Positions 1 through 10,724 of a stretch of 40,165 nucleotides of DNA are shown in pieces. The notes under the pieces were generated by a model. The model ran no database searches. It saw only the letters and a list, made by a program, of their open reading frames with translations, and had not been told where the DNA came from. The stretch is from Dimorphilus gyrociliatus (Eukaryota > Annelida > Polychaeta > Dinophilidae): contig CAJFCJ010000148.1 in NCBI GenBank assembly GCA_904063045.1, positions 1-40,165 of the forward strand. Reading direction: 5' to 3'. Made by a program: the position numbers and the translations under genes. The stretch's first letter is position 1; each line of letters starts with the position of its first letter.

Positions 1-216
1 TATAATTCAATTTGCTCTCCTTAAGATTTGGCCAAGTTAGTTGAATTGATGTATAGGGTATGGTCCAGTTTTAATTCAATTAGCCCAGCTAGTTGTTGGA
101 CCTTGTAACATCCTGTTACTAAACATGCATATGAATTAGATAATGTGCCAATTATAAAGTGATAATTGGATAGAACAGGCAAACTTCACAGTATTTAAAC
201 ACTCACTGTTCTAACC

Positions 217-455
217 CTGGGCATCACAATCTAACAATTGAGGAAGATCACCTGGAAAACAACCTCCACTAGCACAAGCCTACTACTTCTTGATGTTGGA
301 TTCTAGTTTGGTAAATGGGCAACCTGTTGTTACAAACTATCTACTCTGCTATAGAACTTTCATATTATAGCTTTGCTTAAGTGTTTTACTTTGAATAAAC
401 CATTTAAATTTTTGTTTAAAGATTGAGTAGAACCAGTACTGTTGTAACTTGCAAC
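217..455 (+). repeat. Dispersed repeat, copy 1 (pair with 12640-12905)
   Basis: This stretch matches the reverse complement of 12640-12905 in the same internal order. Shared landmarks are GAAGATCACCTGGAAA, CAACCTCCACT, the block around ACTATCTACTCTGCTAT, and the end around AGAACCAGTA. Several indels separate the copies, so they are old. No coding frame is preserved in both. It may be an LTR or a non-autonomous element. The rest of 1-1140 shows no gene I can support. Confidence 0.6.
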
Positions 456-1816
456 ATCATAAATTGATTAAGCAAGGCCAGTACAATAGTGTGCAATGAT
501 TACTTTAAAATTTCATTCTATAACTAAATCTTTGCAGAAGAAGACTCCAATTTCAGCTGTTACTCATGTAAAAAAATTATTCTGTCTTTTAAGTATATTG
601 TGGATACAGTTGGTTCTTCTGTAGTTGTTGTGGTAACAATATACAGCCAATACCAAAAATATCTGGAACATCTTTTTCCATAAAGGTAATGATATTTTCC
701 TTTTCTAATATTTCTAATGCTACCTTTTATTCACATTTTATTGTATTGCATCAGCCAACCTCAATAGTCTTATTACTCTTATTACACTTTCAGGTACTAA
801 AATATATTTTGGCTGGAAAATACCTCCTCTTCTGTAATATTCTGAAAGCTCATGTGTTGTGCGGGTGTGGTGATACTTGTCACAAATTCGTTTTATAAGT
901 TGTATGATGCAGTTTTAGTAAATGTTTGGAGTATCTCCGTCCATAATTGTAATGCAGATTTCCTCTTCTAATTATTTTTATGTTATGCCTACGGACGTTC
1001 CATGATACTATTTCAGCAATTTTCAGAAAGACTTGCCAGGTTGTTAGGTATCAAAATGTATTTATTGTGATTAATTTTTGGATATCTTTCCTTCTTAGAA
1101 TACTTGATTACTCCAATATTTTATACTCAACTAATTGGCACTTCAAAGAAGTTTGAGACGGGTAATCTGCAGACAAACTAATGACATGTGTGTTTTTGGG
1201 ATTGGGAAGAGCTTATTCACCTAAGACATCTAAATTCACGAATAAGAATAAATTCGAAAATTCTTATCAATACTCTAAAGAGATTAAAGCAACAAAGTAA
1301 TAGAATCAGGCCTAATAAAGAATCCTTTACTTACAGTCTGCTTTGAAAAGAAAGAGTTAACAAAAACAGCCAAGATATTGAAGATCTATTATCTTCCATT
1401 CACAGTATAGCTAATTTGGCCTTGCTGCGAATTTAGAGTTTCAGAGCATGTTTGAAGGAAAGTATAAAAATCAAAACAATTATAAAGCAATCTGAGAGAT
1501 AAACTCTGAATATTTCAATATATTTAACTTCATGAAAAGAATGAGCAACAATACAAATAAGGATAATGATAAAGAATAGGATATTTGAGTGGGAAATTTT
1601 TAGTTCAACATATAATTGTTACTGCTAGAATTATATTTTTTCCATCAATAATTCGTCCAGTAGAAACTATATATTCCTTTTTCATTCTTCGAATGTGTGC
1701 CTCAATCTCTCGCCAAATCTCTGAAAGCTAGAAGATTCCATACATAGCAATTAAAAAATCATAGGCATTAGAAATGGTTTAATGAGACTTTTTGAGTATG
1801 AAGATAATATTGAAAA

Positions 1817-2683
1817 ATGATTCTAAAGAAAATAATCAATCCTGAAATTTTTCGTAATTTTTTTAAGGAATATATCAGAAATAATTCAAAACAAATATTC
1901 GATAACACTTTCGAATTGGATGAACAGCAGGAAGATTGCGATTACAAAAACAGATTCTAAAAGTATCTCTATGAATTGAAAACTGATTAAATTGGAATTC
2001 AATCTGAAATTTATAGACAACCAAACTAGAAATTTGGAAAAAGTAAAGAGTTATTCAATGATAACCATTAGGCAATTATGTTTGACAGTTTACCTAATTT
2101 AGAAAACAAGTACAAGATGGAAATTCTTGAAATAGTTCAAGCAATCTGGAATTTACTGTTACCCAATACCTAAATGAGAGAATCTTGGAATAAACTCCTG
2201 AATGTCTGCAAAAAATCTAAAGACAACAATTATATAAAGTCTCACTTGAAATGTTTACTGCTGACAACTAAAAATTCAAAACGAATTTCATTGTTTTTTT
2301 GGATCGCTTTTCATCAAAAAGAGGACAATAAAAGTTGCACAAGTTTCATTATACGTATACTGAGTCAAGTCATCTGCAGTGACTGTGGTGTGAATATTTC
2401 TGGATGTACTAGTACATTTCTCTCTAATTCCAACTTTGTCAACTTAGTTTCCCGAAGCTGCTCAGTGATGATGAATTTCAAAAGGTTGAGGGTAGTGGGG
2501 AAAGAATAACATTCAAAAAATCAACATAAATCTGCAATCATTGACAACATATTGGGCAGCAAAGATTATTTGAAATCCATTGAAAATGAAGCCAAGCTAT
2601 GTACAGCTAACCCTAACCCTAACAGCAATATAGCAATTATTCTTTTTGCTACTCATCAGAACAGTCAAATAGGAACCTATTGA
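1817..2683 (+). pseudogene. Decayed 288-codon reading frame interrupted only by TAA/TAG
   Basis: The frame starts at ATG 1817 (an in-frame TGA lies at 1811) and runs to TGA at 2681. Inside it are six stops, all TAA or TAG: 1958, 1988, 2027, 2069, 2171 and 2507. There is no internal TGA. A random frame at this base composition would hold many more stops, including several TGA. The translation has protein-like composition (for example LPNLENKYKMEILEIVQAIW) but I recognise no family. The simplest reading is a pseudogene whose glutamine codons CAA/CAG became TAA/TAG, as seen directly in the gag copy at 39450. The alternative is foreign DNA from an organism that reads UAR as glutamine. A (CCCTAA)2-like stretch occurs near 2608-2625. 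The frame is also protein-like further upstream (about 1190-1560), with shifts. Confidence 0.4.
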
Positions 2684-2797
2684 TATTCATGATGGTTTTT
2701 CAAGAATCCATATATTGAAAAGGGTTGATAAAATGGATCTCTAACAACTTTAAATGTTTCATCAATGAATCGAATTTTAGAACATTTGAATTTACAC

Positions 2798-2989
2798 GGA
2801 TGTGGTAGAAAACGGCCACAAATCTATGGTTTTACCCTAACCCTAACTTAGCCCTTATTTTTATCTAACCTTTTTAAATTGCCCCTAACTCTTATATGGG
2901 ACTCCCTTAAGTACATATTAATAGTTATCTTATTCTCCTAACCATTTCCCATCCTGAAAATTTCAGTGATGGCCGTTTTCAACGGTCCC
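2798..2989. mobile_element. Mutator-type MITE, copy 1 (192 bp)
   Basis: The element is bounded by terminal inverted repeats: GTAGAAAACGGCCAC at the left, and the complement of GTGATGGCCGTTTTCAAC at the right. It is flanked by a 9-bp target-site duplication, AATTTACAC (2789-2797) against AATTTACGC (2990-2998), one mismatch. Its interior carries CCCTAACCCTAAC followed by a conserved non-coding middle shared with 3157-3362. Nine-base duplications are characteristic of the Mutator superfamily. It has no coding capacity. Confidence 0.75.
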
Positions 2990-3156
2990 AATTTACGCAC
3001 CTTATCATACCTTCCTATGGTTAACGTCCTCTAGTTTTGCCACACATAATTAGAAAAATATATTATGTCAACACTTTTTTAGAATTTGATGATTATCTCA
3101 TAATTATTAAGAAAACTAGCCTAAATGTATAGTTTGACTTTGATTTTAATGTTCCA

Positions 3157-3362
3157 GGATACCACAGAAAATGTCCCCAAATGCACAGTTTAACCCTAAC
3201 CCTAACCTAGCCCTTGTCTTTCCTTAACCTTTGTGATTGCTCCTAACCCTTAGATGGAAGCCCCTAACTATAAATCAAAGGCTACTTTATTTTTCTTAAC
3301 CATTTTTCAATTTGAAATGTTGCATTCAAAAATCTCATTTGGGGACGTTTTCTGTTAGCCCA
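3157..3362. mobile_element. Mutator-type MITE, copy 2 (206 bp, perfect 9-bp TSD)
   Basis: The terminal inverted repeats are ACAGAAAATGTCCCC (3164-3178) and GGGGACGTTTTCTGT (3341-3355), 14 of 15 bases complementary, with weaker pairing outward. The flanks carry an exact 9-bp duplication AATGTTCCA at 3148-3156 and 3363-3371. The interior has the same telomere-like CCCTAACCCTAACC stretch and the same ordered blocks as the copy at 2798. It is non-coding. The perfect duplication suggests it is the youngest copy of the family in this window. Confidence 0.85.
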
Positions 3363-3371
3363 AATGTTCCA

Positions 3372-5399
3372 TTATCCTTATTGTTTCTGGGTCTTTCCTG
3401 TCTTTAAGGCTTTTCTTACTATTCACTAGTGCAGTGGTAGGTAGTTAAAGACAAAGGAATGGAACATTCAGTCCGCGAGAAACTTGAATGATTTGCAAAT
3501 CAAAAGACAGGTCTAATAAACAAACTGCTAATTATGAAATATTCAACTTTTTTAAAATTGTCATGAAGCACAGTGGCACCAGCTTGTTTTGGATTGTGTT
3601 ATTAAAAATTTGTATAGATATTTGCAATTCATCTATGTTAGAAAATCTTTGAAATGAGGGTAAACTGAATACAGGAACTTCTATTTAGAATAGATGTTCC
3701 TAGTCTAAGCTAAACCTCCCTATCCCAAACTGCAACTATTTAAGACACATATTATCAAATAGTACTGAATTTAATAAAATAAGTTAAGAGGGCAAATTCA
3801 ATCTCAAATTAGTTGATTGAAAAAGTTAAAAAGTTATGGTTAGGTTATTTTAACATTAATTAAATGAAAAATTTTATTTATTCTAGAAATGCTCCAAACC
3901 TTCAACATTTTCTGCCACCTGTTTGCTTCTCTTGTATTTTAAAGTCTTGGTAGAGAAGAAGACTAGAAGATTACAACACTCACTTATGCAATTTTGAGAA
4001 ACTGGCTTAGATAAAATTTTGTTAAATTCTCTGAATTCCTTACAACACATTTAACAAATTCATACATCGTTGTATTGTTTAAATAGTTACCACCAATATC
4101 AAATGATTATAAATTCAAATTGCATTCAAATTCAACAATATTCAATAATTTTTTTAGCATCATTTTACAAGTGTCACAGTATATGGCTTTTATGGTTTAT
4201 GGCCCTTATTGGACTAAATAGTTCTCTTTCACTAAACAAGTCATATTTCTGAAATAATGAGAGAAAAAAATATTTTTACTCACTAAAATGATTAAGAGAA
4301 AGCTAATAAAAAAATTCTTTCTTTTTTCTCTTACCGAAATTGTTTCATCTTACGAAAGAAGTTGACCACCTAAATTTATCTGACCTAATTACTCAGGATG
4401 AATGAAACTAATTAAAGGCAGAACCATTTTTAGAACTTTCAATTGTGTCAAAATCTTACTTTGCATTGTTGAAGCTTTGAAATTGTGAATTGTTAACTCT
4501 TAGGAAAGTATATACACCCTACGAATTCAACAGTTGTTAGCTTAGCTTTCTAACTGCTTGCTTAGAGATAAAAGCTCAGAATATTCAATGCAAATCTTAT
4601 TTGGAAAATACTGGCGTTCTGTTGAAAGTTTCATATAAAACTTTGGATGAATATAATTTATTTGCTTATACTTGTGGACGAACTTAAGGTTTTATTTGGA
4701 CAAGTACGTTGATGTAGTTGGCTTTCTCAAGTATTGATCTTTGTAACATTGTTAAAGCTTCTGAATAGAAATGACATTTCTTTTGTCATTCAAAAATATT
4801 ATTTAATATATTTTTACATGTTTTGAATATATGTAGAGGGGCACCTTTGAAGTAATCATAGGTAGAATGGTTAATTAGACACTGTTCATAAGATGTATCA
4901 CAGGAAGACCTAGACTCAGTTCCTATGTACATATATATGTGGACAATTCAATTTGCACAGAGCCAGCCTATTCATTACAACCCTATGTGACTACACTGAA
5001 TCTAGATTAAAGGTGTGATTTAACCTCTGAATTAGACTTACACATATTTTTATGGAATTGACAGAAAAGGCCATGATACTTTATTCAACCCTTATATTGT
5101 ATATATCAGACACACTTGTTACTTCCAGTTAGGAACAAACAATATAACAAACATTGTTAACATAGCATACATTACTTAAGATTAATGGTTTATTTAACAG
5201 TTTACCTAGCAATGATTGAATATTACTGCCTAACCTCAGAGAATTAAAAATTTTCACTTTTTCAGCCAACACCTGAAAAGATCATCTGAAAAGAAACTCA
5301 GTTGGACCAAGGCTTCCACTCTTCAGCATTGAATGGTGACTAGCAATTTTTTTTTTGGAACTTGTCCAAAACTAGATAATTGTAGTTGATCATATATTG
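3372..5399. other. Gene-free stretch
   Basis: No coding region, RNA gene or clear element is seen. Open frames are short and lack protein-like composition. A scrap GTGGACGAACTTAAGG near 4674 matches the end of the LTR family at 5400-5575. Confidence 0.5.
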
Positions 5400-5575
5400 A
5401 TAATTTGGTTTAAAAGTCTGGTTGTTTACACTAGCTTGGTTAGAACTAGCAGCTCATTTTACTCAATATATATTCTTTAGACGAAATACTAGTATTAATT
5501 TAGTAATTTCTACCAAAATTACATTTGTTAAGACTATTTGTGGACGAACTTCAAAGAACCCAGTTTATCAGCCTA
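5400..5575 (+). mobile_element. LTR fragment (family A), sense on + strand
   Basis: This is the reverse complement of the LTR ends at 9810-9960, 19985-20120 and 27095-27235. The shared landmarks are the TTTACTCAATA / ATTCTTT block, TTTCTACCAAAATTACATTTG and CTATTTGTGGACGAAC. Only the downstream part of the LTR is present. No internal retrotransposon sequence is attached. Confidence 0.65.
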
Positions 5576-5635
5576 AAGTAAAAGTTATTGGAATATAAAA
5601 TATCTATAAACTATAGTTCATAAGTGTACAACCTT

Positions 5636-5840
5636 ATTACATAAATAAAATATTACATATCTATTTCTTCAAATTTTTAAAATTTCCATTCAAATATTAA
5701 TCTCTAAATCATTTTTCATATAAAAAATCACTGTGGATGTGTTTTCCTAAGTTATGGATGTTTTCTCCCAAGTTGTGAACGTTTTCTCCTCAGAAGTTGA
5801 TATTTTCTCCTCAGCTGTGGACATTTTTCTCCATAAACCC
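5636..5840. repeat. Dispersed repeat with a tandem GTGGAYGTTTTCTCC array
   Basis: The first 130 bases match 9413-9545 closely, with shared CATTTTTCATATAAAAAA. From about 5733 the sequence becomes an array of five degenerate ~20-bp units (GGATGTGTTTTCC, GGATGTTTTCTCC, GAACGTTTTCTCC, GATATTTTCTCC, GGACATTTTTCTCC). The same core makes up the ends of the Mutator-like element at 10201-11678, so this looks like an orphan transposon terminus. Bases 5841-6500 hold nothing else I can identify. Confidence 0.6.
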
Positions 5841-6504
5841 TATAGCAGGAACTGTAACACCCACTCTGAAAATACAATTTCCCTTGCCAACTGCAGTTTA
5901 AAGCTTTATTTTAAAAGACTACTATAAATAAAGATATTAAGTAAATAAATACTAAGTAATGGTATTAGAATAAAAAAACACCAAAATATGTTCACTTTAT
6001 TCCTCATTATTCTATTTTTTTTATATTCCTCGACTGTTAAAGTATTTCAACTTTATAGAAGAACTCGGTTACAGGCCTATATAATTATTTCTATTTAAAA
6101 ACACCCACTCCAAGCTGACCTTGTCTTTTTTTATTGAAAATGAAAATCAGTAATCAAATAAACAGCTATTGTAAAATGAATTATCTAGGGAATAGTTACA
6201 CACAATGTTTCAGTTTAATATAATATATTCATCTTTTCAAAAGGTTTTACTAGAAAAAGGGCGTTGTATGTATATCCTAAAGAATGTTTCAAAACTATTT
6301 TTCTAACTAGAATCCATATCCATTATATACACATTTTGAGTTCTTGTCTTGTTAATCTGAACATTTTTCTATTTAGATATAGTTTCAAAATATAATTAAA
6401 TTATAACTTGGTCAGAATTTTTTCACACCAATATCTTTAATTGATTTAATGAAAAATAGCTATAGCAGTCTAAGTTCTCATTGAAATCCATAGAACCAAA
6501 ATCA

Positions 6505-6510
6505 TTTATT
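6505..6510 (-). promoter_or_regulatory. Candidate polyadenylation signal AATAAA
   Basis: AATAAA on the minus strand, about 53 bases beyond the stop codon of the peritrophin/C1q gene at 6563. Confidence 0.4.
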
Positions 6511-6562
6511 GGAATATCTTGCAGATTAGTCAATAACTGAAATCAATTTTACACAAACAATT

Positions 6563-8548
6563 TTATAAAGATGAAACATAAAACAAAGTTAATGAGGTTA
6601 TCTTCCAAACATCACTATAAATATTATGGCCTGTCTCTATGGATACTGTATCACCTTGTTCCAATCTCAATAAACCACTTCTACTCATACTTTCAAAACC
6701 AGATCGAACTTCTATTCTCTGCATGCCTAATCTCTTTTCGTTGTTCACCATAATAAACACAGCCGATTGAGTATGGTTCCATGTTCCAACGGACACATCA
6801 ATATGATATAGACCAGTAACTCCAACTTTATACGAACTATCTATAGAACTCCAACCAGAGTTTGTATCAACAACTACATTGTTGAAATTGACTTTTACTC
6901 TTGAAAATGTCATTAAATTTGTTGTTCTATAAGCATAAAATGCTGGATTTGTTACAGAAGCATTTAATTGAAATCCTGCTATATATGTATACAAAATAAT
7001 TGACCTTGAATATCCTTCAACCAATTTTAGTGATATTTTGTCATTTTGTTCTAATGATACAATTATTCCTCTAGATGCCTGATTGAAGCCAGAGTCTTTG
7101 TGATCTTTGATTATAGACCTTTCGAAAGATGTATCATTGCCATTTATCGTTAAACTTGCTATACCTTTCCTTCCAGATTCAAAGCCAATTCCAAAATTAA
7201 TAAAGTACCATCCGTTTGTTGAAAGTGTTAATTCGTTTCTTTTAGGGTTTATAGCCACACCTCTGAGAGAGACAACTCGAGGAAGTGTAATTGGCTGTCC
7301 AACATTAGAAAATGATTCATCAGATCCAATAAAAAAAACATTATTGGATTCGCACAGAGAACCTGACCAGGATGTTTCGTAGCCTGTTTCACTGCTGGTA
7401 ACTACAGTATTGGATTCTTGCCCTATAAAAGGTTGAACTAGAGGTGTTAAAGAATATATGCCAGATCTAGTAGAAGTATCTCTTTGAGAACTTTTATCCT
7501 GGAAGAGTCCTGTTTCGATAGGAACATGTCTAAGTTTCATTAATAAACTGGTACTAGTTCTATGTGTTGTAGTTGCAACACTTGAAAGATAGTAAAATCC
7601 ATTTTTTTTAATTGATAAAGCATTTGTAGCTGCATTAAATAAATCTCCGTTGTCATAGTTAACCTTATGCCATATTATTCGTCCACCGTTTAGCGCTGTA
7701 ATTCTGGTCAATGATACCATAAAAGCTGGATTTTTATTTAAATTACACGGAGAACCTGAGCATAATTCTACATCGACTGTATTTCCTGGACAATCATCAC
7801 CACCGTTTGATGGTGGAGGGTTTGTACAACTTCTTGTACGAGTTCGCAAACCGTCTCCACAGTCTGGATTGCATTCACTCCAACCTGACCATTGTGACCA
7901 TTCGCCTTGTATAGGACATTTAGCCTCTTCAGCCGTAACACATACTGTGGCTGTACATTCACGAATATTTATTGATGGGTTGAAGAAATAACCAATTGGA
8001 CATTGTTGAGGCCAAGCAACTCCATTATAACAATGATAGTATTGTCTACAATCGTTACGATTAGGAAATGTACCATTTTGACCATCTTCGCAATCAGAAT
8101 TCTTTGTAAAACAATGTTTATTGATTGTAATTTCGTCATCAATATCTGATGTTGAGCATTCAACAGCATCGTTGTTCATTTTACCAACTATTGATGATTT
8201 TCCTCCTGGACAATTGGCTTTATCTGGCTCAACACACAAAGCATATTGACAATTTGTCAAAGAGACTGTAAAGAAGAGGCCCGGAGGACATTGTTGAGGA
8301 TGAGCTGTACCGTTAATACAATGATAATAAACTCCACAGTAGCTAGGATCAGGAAATGAGCCATCGATAGGTTTCAAACCAGAGTCAAGAGGACAATTAA
8401 ACTCAACACAATAAAATTTTAAAATTGATGAAACTAAAAAAAAAAAAAAAAAAAAAAAAGTTTTTTTTAAATTAAAAAAAAGAAATAAGAAATTTAATAA
8501 AAAAATTTTTATACAAAAAAAACTGGTAATAAGAAATCCTTTCTTCAT
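6563..8548 (-). CDS. Secreted CBM14-CBM14-TSP1-C1q(x3) protein
   Basis: Two-exon model: exon 1 is 8515-8548, the intron is 8434-8514 (81 nt), exon 2 is 6563-8433; 634 residues. The intron removes a poly-T tract that would otherwise be read as a run of Phe. Splicing gives a tidy signal peptide (MKKGFLITSFFF...). Two six-Cys chitin-binding peritrophin-A domains follow (about residues 25-86 and 126-184; motifs YYHC and PQQCP in both). Next is a TSP1 repeat (187-241; WSQWSGWSEC, then CGDGLRTRTRSC), then three tandem C1q-like jelly-roll domains (about 247-375, 377-501, 507-634; SGLLRLEQGDTVSIETG in the last). By family knowledge CBM14 binds chitin and C1q domains trimerise and bind ligands, so this is probably an extracellular matrix, cuticle or immune recognition protein. 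The order of domains is unusual. The frame is intact and probably expressed. Confidence 0.88.
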   Translation of the reverse strand: MKKGFLITSFFCIKIFLLNFLFLFFNLKKTFFFFFFFLVSSILKFYCVEFNCPLDSGLKPIDGSFPDPSYCGVYYHCINGTAHPQQCPPGLFFTVSLTNCQYALCVEPDKANCPGGKSSIVGKMNNDAVECSTSDIDDEITINKHCFTKNSDCEDGQNGTFPNRNDCRQYYHCYNGVAWPQQCPIGYFFNPSINIRECTATVCVTAEEAKCPIQGEWSQWSGWSECNPDCGDGLRTRTRSCTNPPPSNGGDDCPGNTVDVELCSGSPCNLNKNPAFMVSLTRITALNGGRIIWHKVNYDNGDLFNAATNALSIKKNGFYYLSSVATTTHRTSTSLLMKLRHVPIETGLFQDKSSQRDTSTRSGIYSLTPLVQPFIGQESNTVVTSSETGYETSWSGSLCESNNVFFIGSDESFSNVGQPITLPRVVSLRGVAINPKRNELTLSTNGWYFINFGIGFESGRKGIASLTINGNDTSFERSIIKDHKDSGFNQASRGIIVSLEQNDKISLKLVEGYSRSIILYTYIAGFQLNASVTNPAFYAYRTTNLMTFSRVKVNFNNVVVDTNSGWSSIDSSYKVGVTGLYHIDVSVGTWNHTQSAVFIMVNNEKRLGMQRIEVRSGFESMSRSGLLRLEQGDTVSIETGHNIYSDVWKITSLTLFYVSSL

Positions 8549-9144
8549 TTTCTTCACTTTCTTAAAACATTAAATCAAAAAAAATAAAATGTTCTCATTT
8601 TATATTCTCATTTCATTAATGCTTATCTTCCACTTTTTAATCTATTTAAGAATATATATAAATTGATTGTATTTTAAAATTTATCTAGGAATTTGCAACA
8701 TCATTCTCAAATGTGAAAAATTTTGCTTTTCACCTATTGATTAGATAAGATTATTAATCTATTCTAACACTTTACTATGTCTTTTGCATTTGTGTTTTAC
8801 AATTGAAATTTACTAGTACATTGAAACCTATCAATTGGTACATTTAAACCTAATGTAAGGTTGGTTCACAACACCTGATGTAAATTCTTTTTTACAATTA
8901 ATCCAAGTAAAAAAAAGTCTTTTTTGTCACTTCCGTTATTATGGCTTATAGAACAAATGGATTTTGGTTGCAGGCTGAAAAACTCTTTTCGTTTCTACGA
9001 TTTAAAAAAAAAAATATACAGAATTTGAATTAATTTATGATAACAAGCATAATATAAAATTGTATAAATATAAGCTCTGATTCGGTGCCAAGACAATTTG
9101 GTGTGACCATTGACTATAATGATATGAGCAATAATAAAAATAGA

Positions 9145-9345
9145 TGGATGCCACAGAAAATGTCTACAAGTGACGGCTTTTACCCTAACCCTAACCCAGC
9201 CCTTGGCTGTACCAAATTTTTTTCAATTACTCCTAACCCATGGAGGAGACCCCTCCTAAGTACAAATCAGTTGTTGTCTTTAATTTTTCAGTTCATGCAT
9301 GATTGAAAGGAGTGTTAGGAGGCACAACATGGAATGAAAACACCC
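9145..9345. mobile_element. MITE, partial copy 3
   Basis: The left end CCACAGAAAATGTCTAC and the following TACCCTAACCCTAACCCAG match the MITE family of 2798 and 3157, as does the middle (CTCCTAACCC, GACCCCTCCTAAGTAC). The right terminal repeat is not found, so the element is truncated or diverged. Short open frames here are chance products of the repeat. Bases 8600-9080 upstream are featureless and AT-rich. Confidence 0.6.
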
Positions 9346-9412
9346 ATTTTTTAAAATTCGTATTCTTACAGTTCATGTATGTTTTGTAGTTATTTCTTTT
9401 ATATTAGACATA

Positions 9413-9545
9413 CCCTATTATAAAAATAAAACATTATATACCTATATTTTTCAATTTTTCAAATTTCTATTCACATATTAATCTATAAACCATTTTTCAT
9501 ATAAAAAAATAATGTAGATGTTTTCTCTTATGGACATTTTCAAAT
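9413..9545. repeat. Second copy of the repeat at 5636-5765
   Basis: It aligns base by base with 5636-5765, including ATTTCTATTCACATATTAATCT and CATTTTTCATATAAAAAA, then enters GATGTTTTCTC and GGACATTTTC motifs of the Mutator-end type. Confidence 0.6.
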
Positions 9546-9777
9546 AGCTATTACCATCAACTTTGGCTCCACTACTTTTAATTCTCAACATTAATTCATT
9601 AATTTTCGAAAGATACTCATCTACTTCCTTATCTCTGGCTTTGTCATTCACATAAACCAAAATAACATTCATTAAAGTAGCATTGTGGGCTGTTGACTGT
9701 GCCATATTTGTACTTTGTTGTATTGTAATTGTAGGAATTTCTGGTTCGTTACAACTGTAATTGTCCTTTCCAATCAT
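9546..9777 (-). pseudogene. Start of a retrotransposon polyprotein (gag-like) next to an LTR
   Basis: An open frame begins at ATG 9777 (MIGKDNYSCNEPEIPTITIQ) and runs about 75 codons before entering repeat sequence at 9545. The same start (MIGKDKYC..., then EIPTITIQQST) occurs on the minus strand at 19956, and both lie directly downstream of an LTR copy. That placement argues for the 5' end of gag or of the polyprotein. The remainder is missing. The assignment comes from position and duplication, not from a recognised domain. Confidence 0.5.
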
Positions 9778-10192
9778 TTACCAGTCTGCCAAAGTACTCG
9801 AACAAATAGAACCTTTAAAGTTCATCCACAAATAGTCTAACAAATGTAATTTTTGTAGAAATTAATCAACAAAACACGAGTATTTCGTCCAAAGAATATG
9901 TATTGAGTAAAATGAGCTTCTAGTTCTAAACAGGCTAGTTTAAACAACTAGCTAATGGTTAGAGAACTGAACTATTAGCTATTAATTTTATTTTAATTTT
10001 ATAGGGTATAATATAATACTCTTTAAAGGGTTGATAGTTCACAAATTTCAATGTTCCCAAGAACAAAAGTAACATTTTAAGACAAAGCAAAGTTCTAAAT
10101 ATGATCATGTTTTTATTGTTTTCCTCTTCTAAATAATATCTGAATTTCGAAGGTTGGAGAGTTGCATAAGATGTAACAATTTTAATAGGACA

Positions 10193-10200
10193 AGTCCAAC
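10193..10200. repeat. 8-bp target-site duplication, left
   Basis: AGTCCAAC, repeated exactly at 11679-11686, flanks the Mutator-like element. Confidence 0.85.
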
Positions 10201-10499
10201 GAGTATGGGAAAAAACGTCCCAGGGTGGGAAAAACATCCAAGTAGTGGAAAAAGATATTTGAATTTTAAAAAAATTGCTCATTTTGGGAACAAATGGCAA
10301 TATATTGAGAATATAATAATTAATAATTAATATATGTTTATTAAAATGATTTAAAATGAAAAAAGCTAAGAATGTTATACAAAGTTTAAAAGCTACTAGA
10401 ATAAAGTAAAAAGTATGTTAAGACACTGAGAATTATTTTGAATAGATTAATGCAATCTTCTGCAAGAGGACAGCAGATGTAATCATTCCCAATTTGTAT

Positions 10500-10724
10500 T
10501 CATCCCGAAAAGCAAATACTTGGTACTGCATCTACATCACACTTTTCTTCTGATACTTCTTGAGCCTTTTTTCTGATAGAAGTTTCTCTACAACTGGAAT
10601 AAGACTTGATTCTTGTTTTAAAATATTTAATTTGTTCTTTCACTTTAAATGAGCCTTTTGCAGGAGTCTTTTCATTTATTCTTTTGTGCCATCCTTCAAT
10701 ATCATTGTTGGTCCTGATGGCAAG
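10500..10724 (-). pseudogene. Mutator-like transposase C-terminus
   Basis: The minus-strand frame from about 10724 to the TGA at 10500-10502 contains RTNNDIEGWHKRIN, a match to the conserved TNN-x-EGWH region near the C-terminus of FLYWCH-associated Mutator-like transposases. A Lys-rich tail follows (SEEKCDV near the end). The homologous segment at 16757-17010 has RTNNDVEGF at the same place. The upstream frame (10676-10983) is offset from this one, so a frameshift lies between them. Confidence 0.65.

Noticed and set aside
1817-2683. A whole-genome alternative code with UAR as glutamine
   Set aside because: The intact genes (C1q, LRR, receptor) use CAA/CAG for Gln and lack internal TAA/TAG over thousands of codons; the receptor ends at TAA.
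2606-3210. CCCTAACCCTAA runs as a chromosome end or fusion scar
   Set aside because: Only about two units occur each time, always at the same place inside a MITE family bounded by 9-bp duplications (except the isolated run near 2608).
7107-8169. Frames on both strands inside the C1q gene
   Set aside because: They are shadows of the long minus-strand frame, which has recognisable domains throughout.
9085-9306. Short frame with PNPNPALG-type text
   Set aside because: It is translation of the telomere-like block of a MITE; the same text appears wherever the MITE does.
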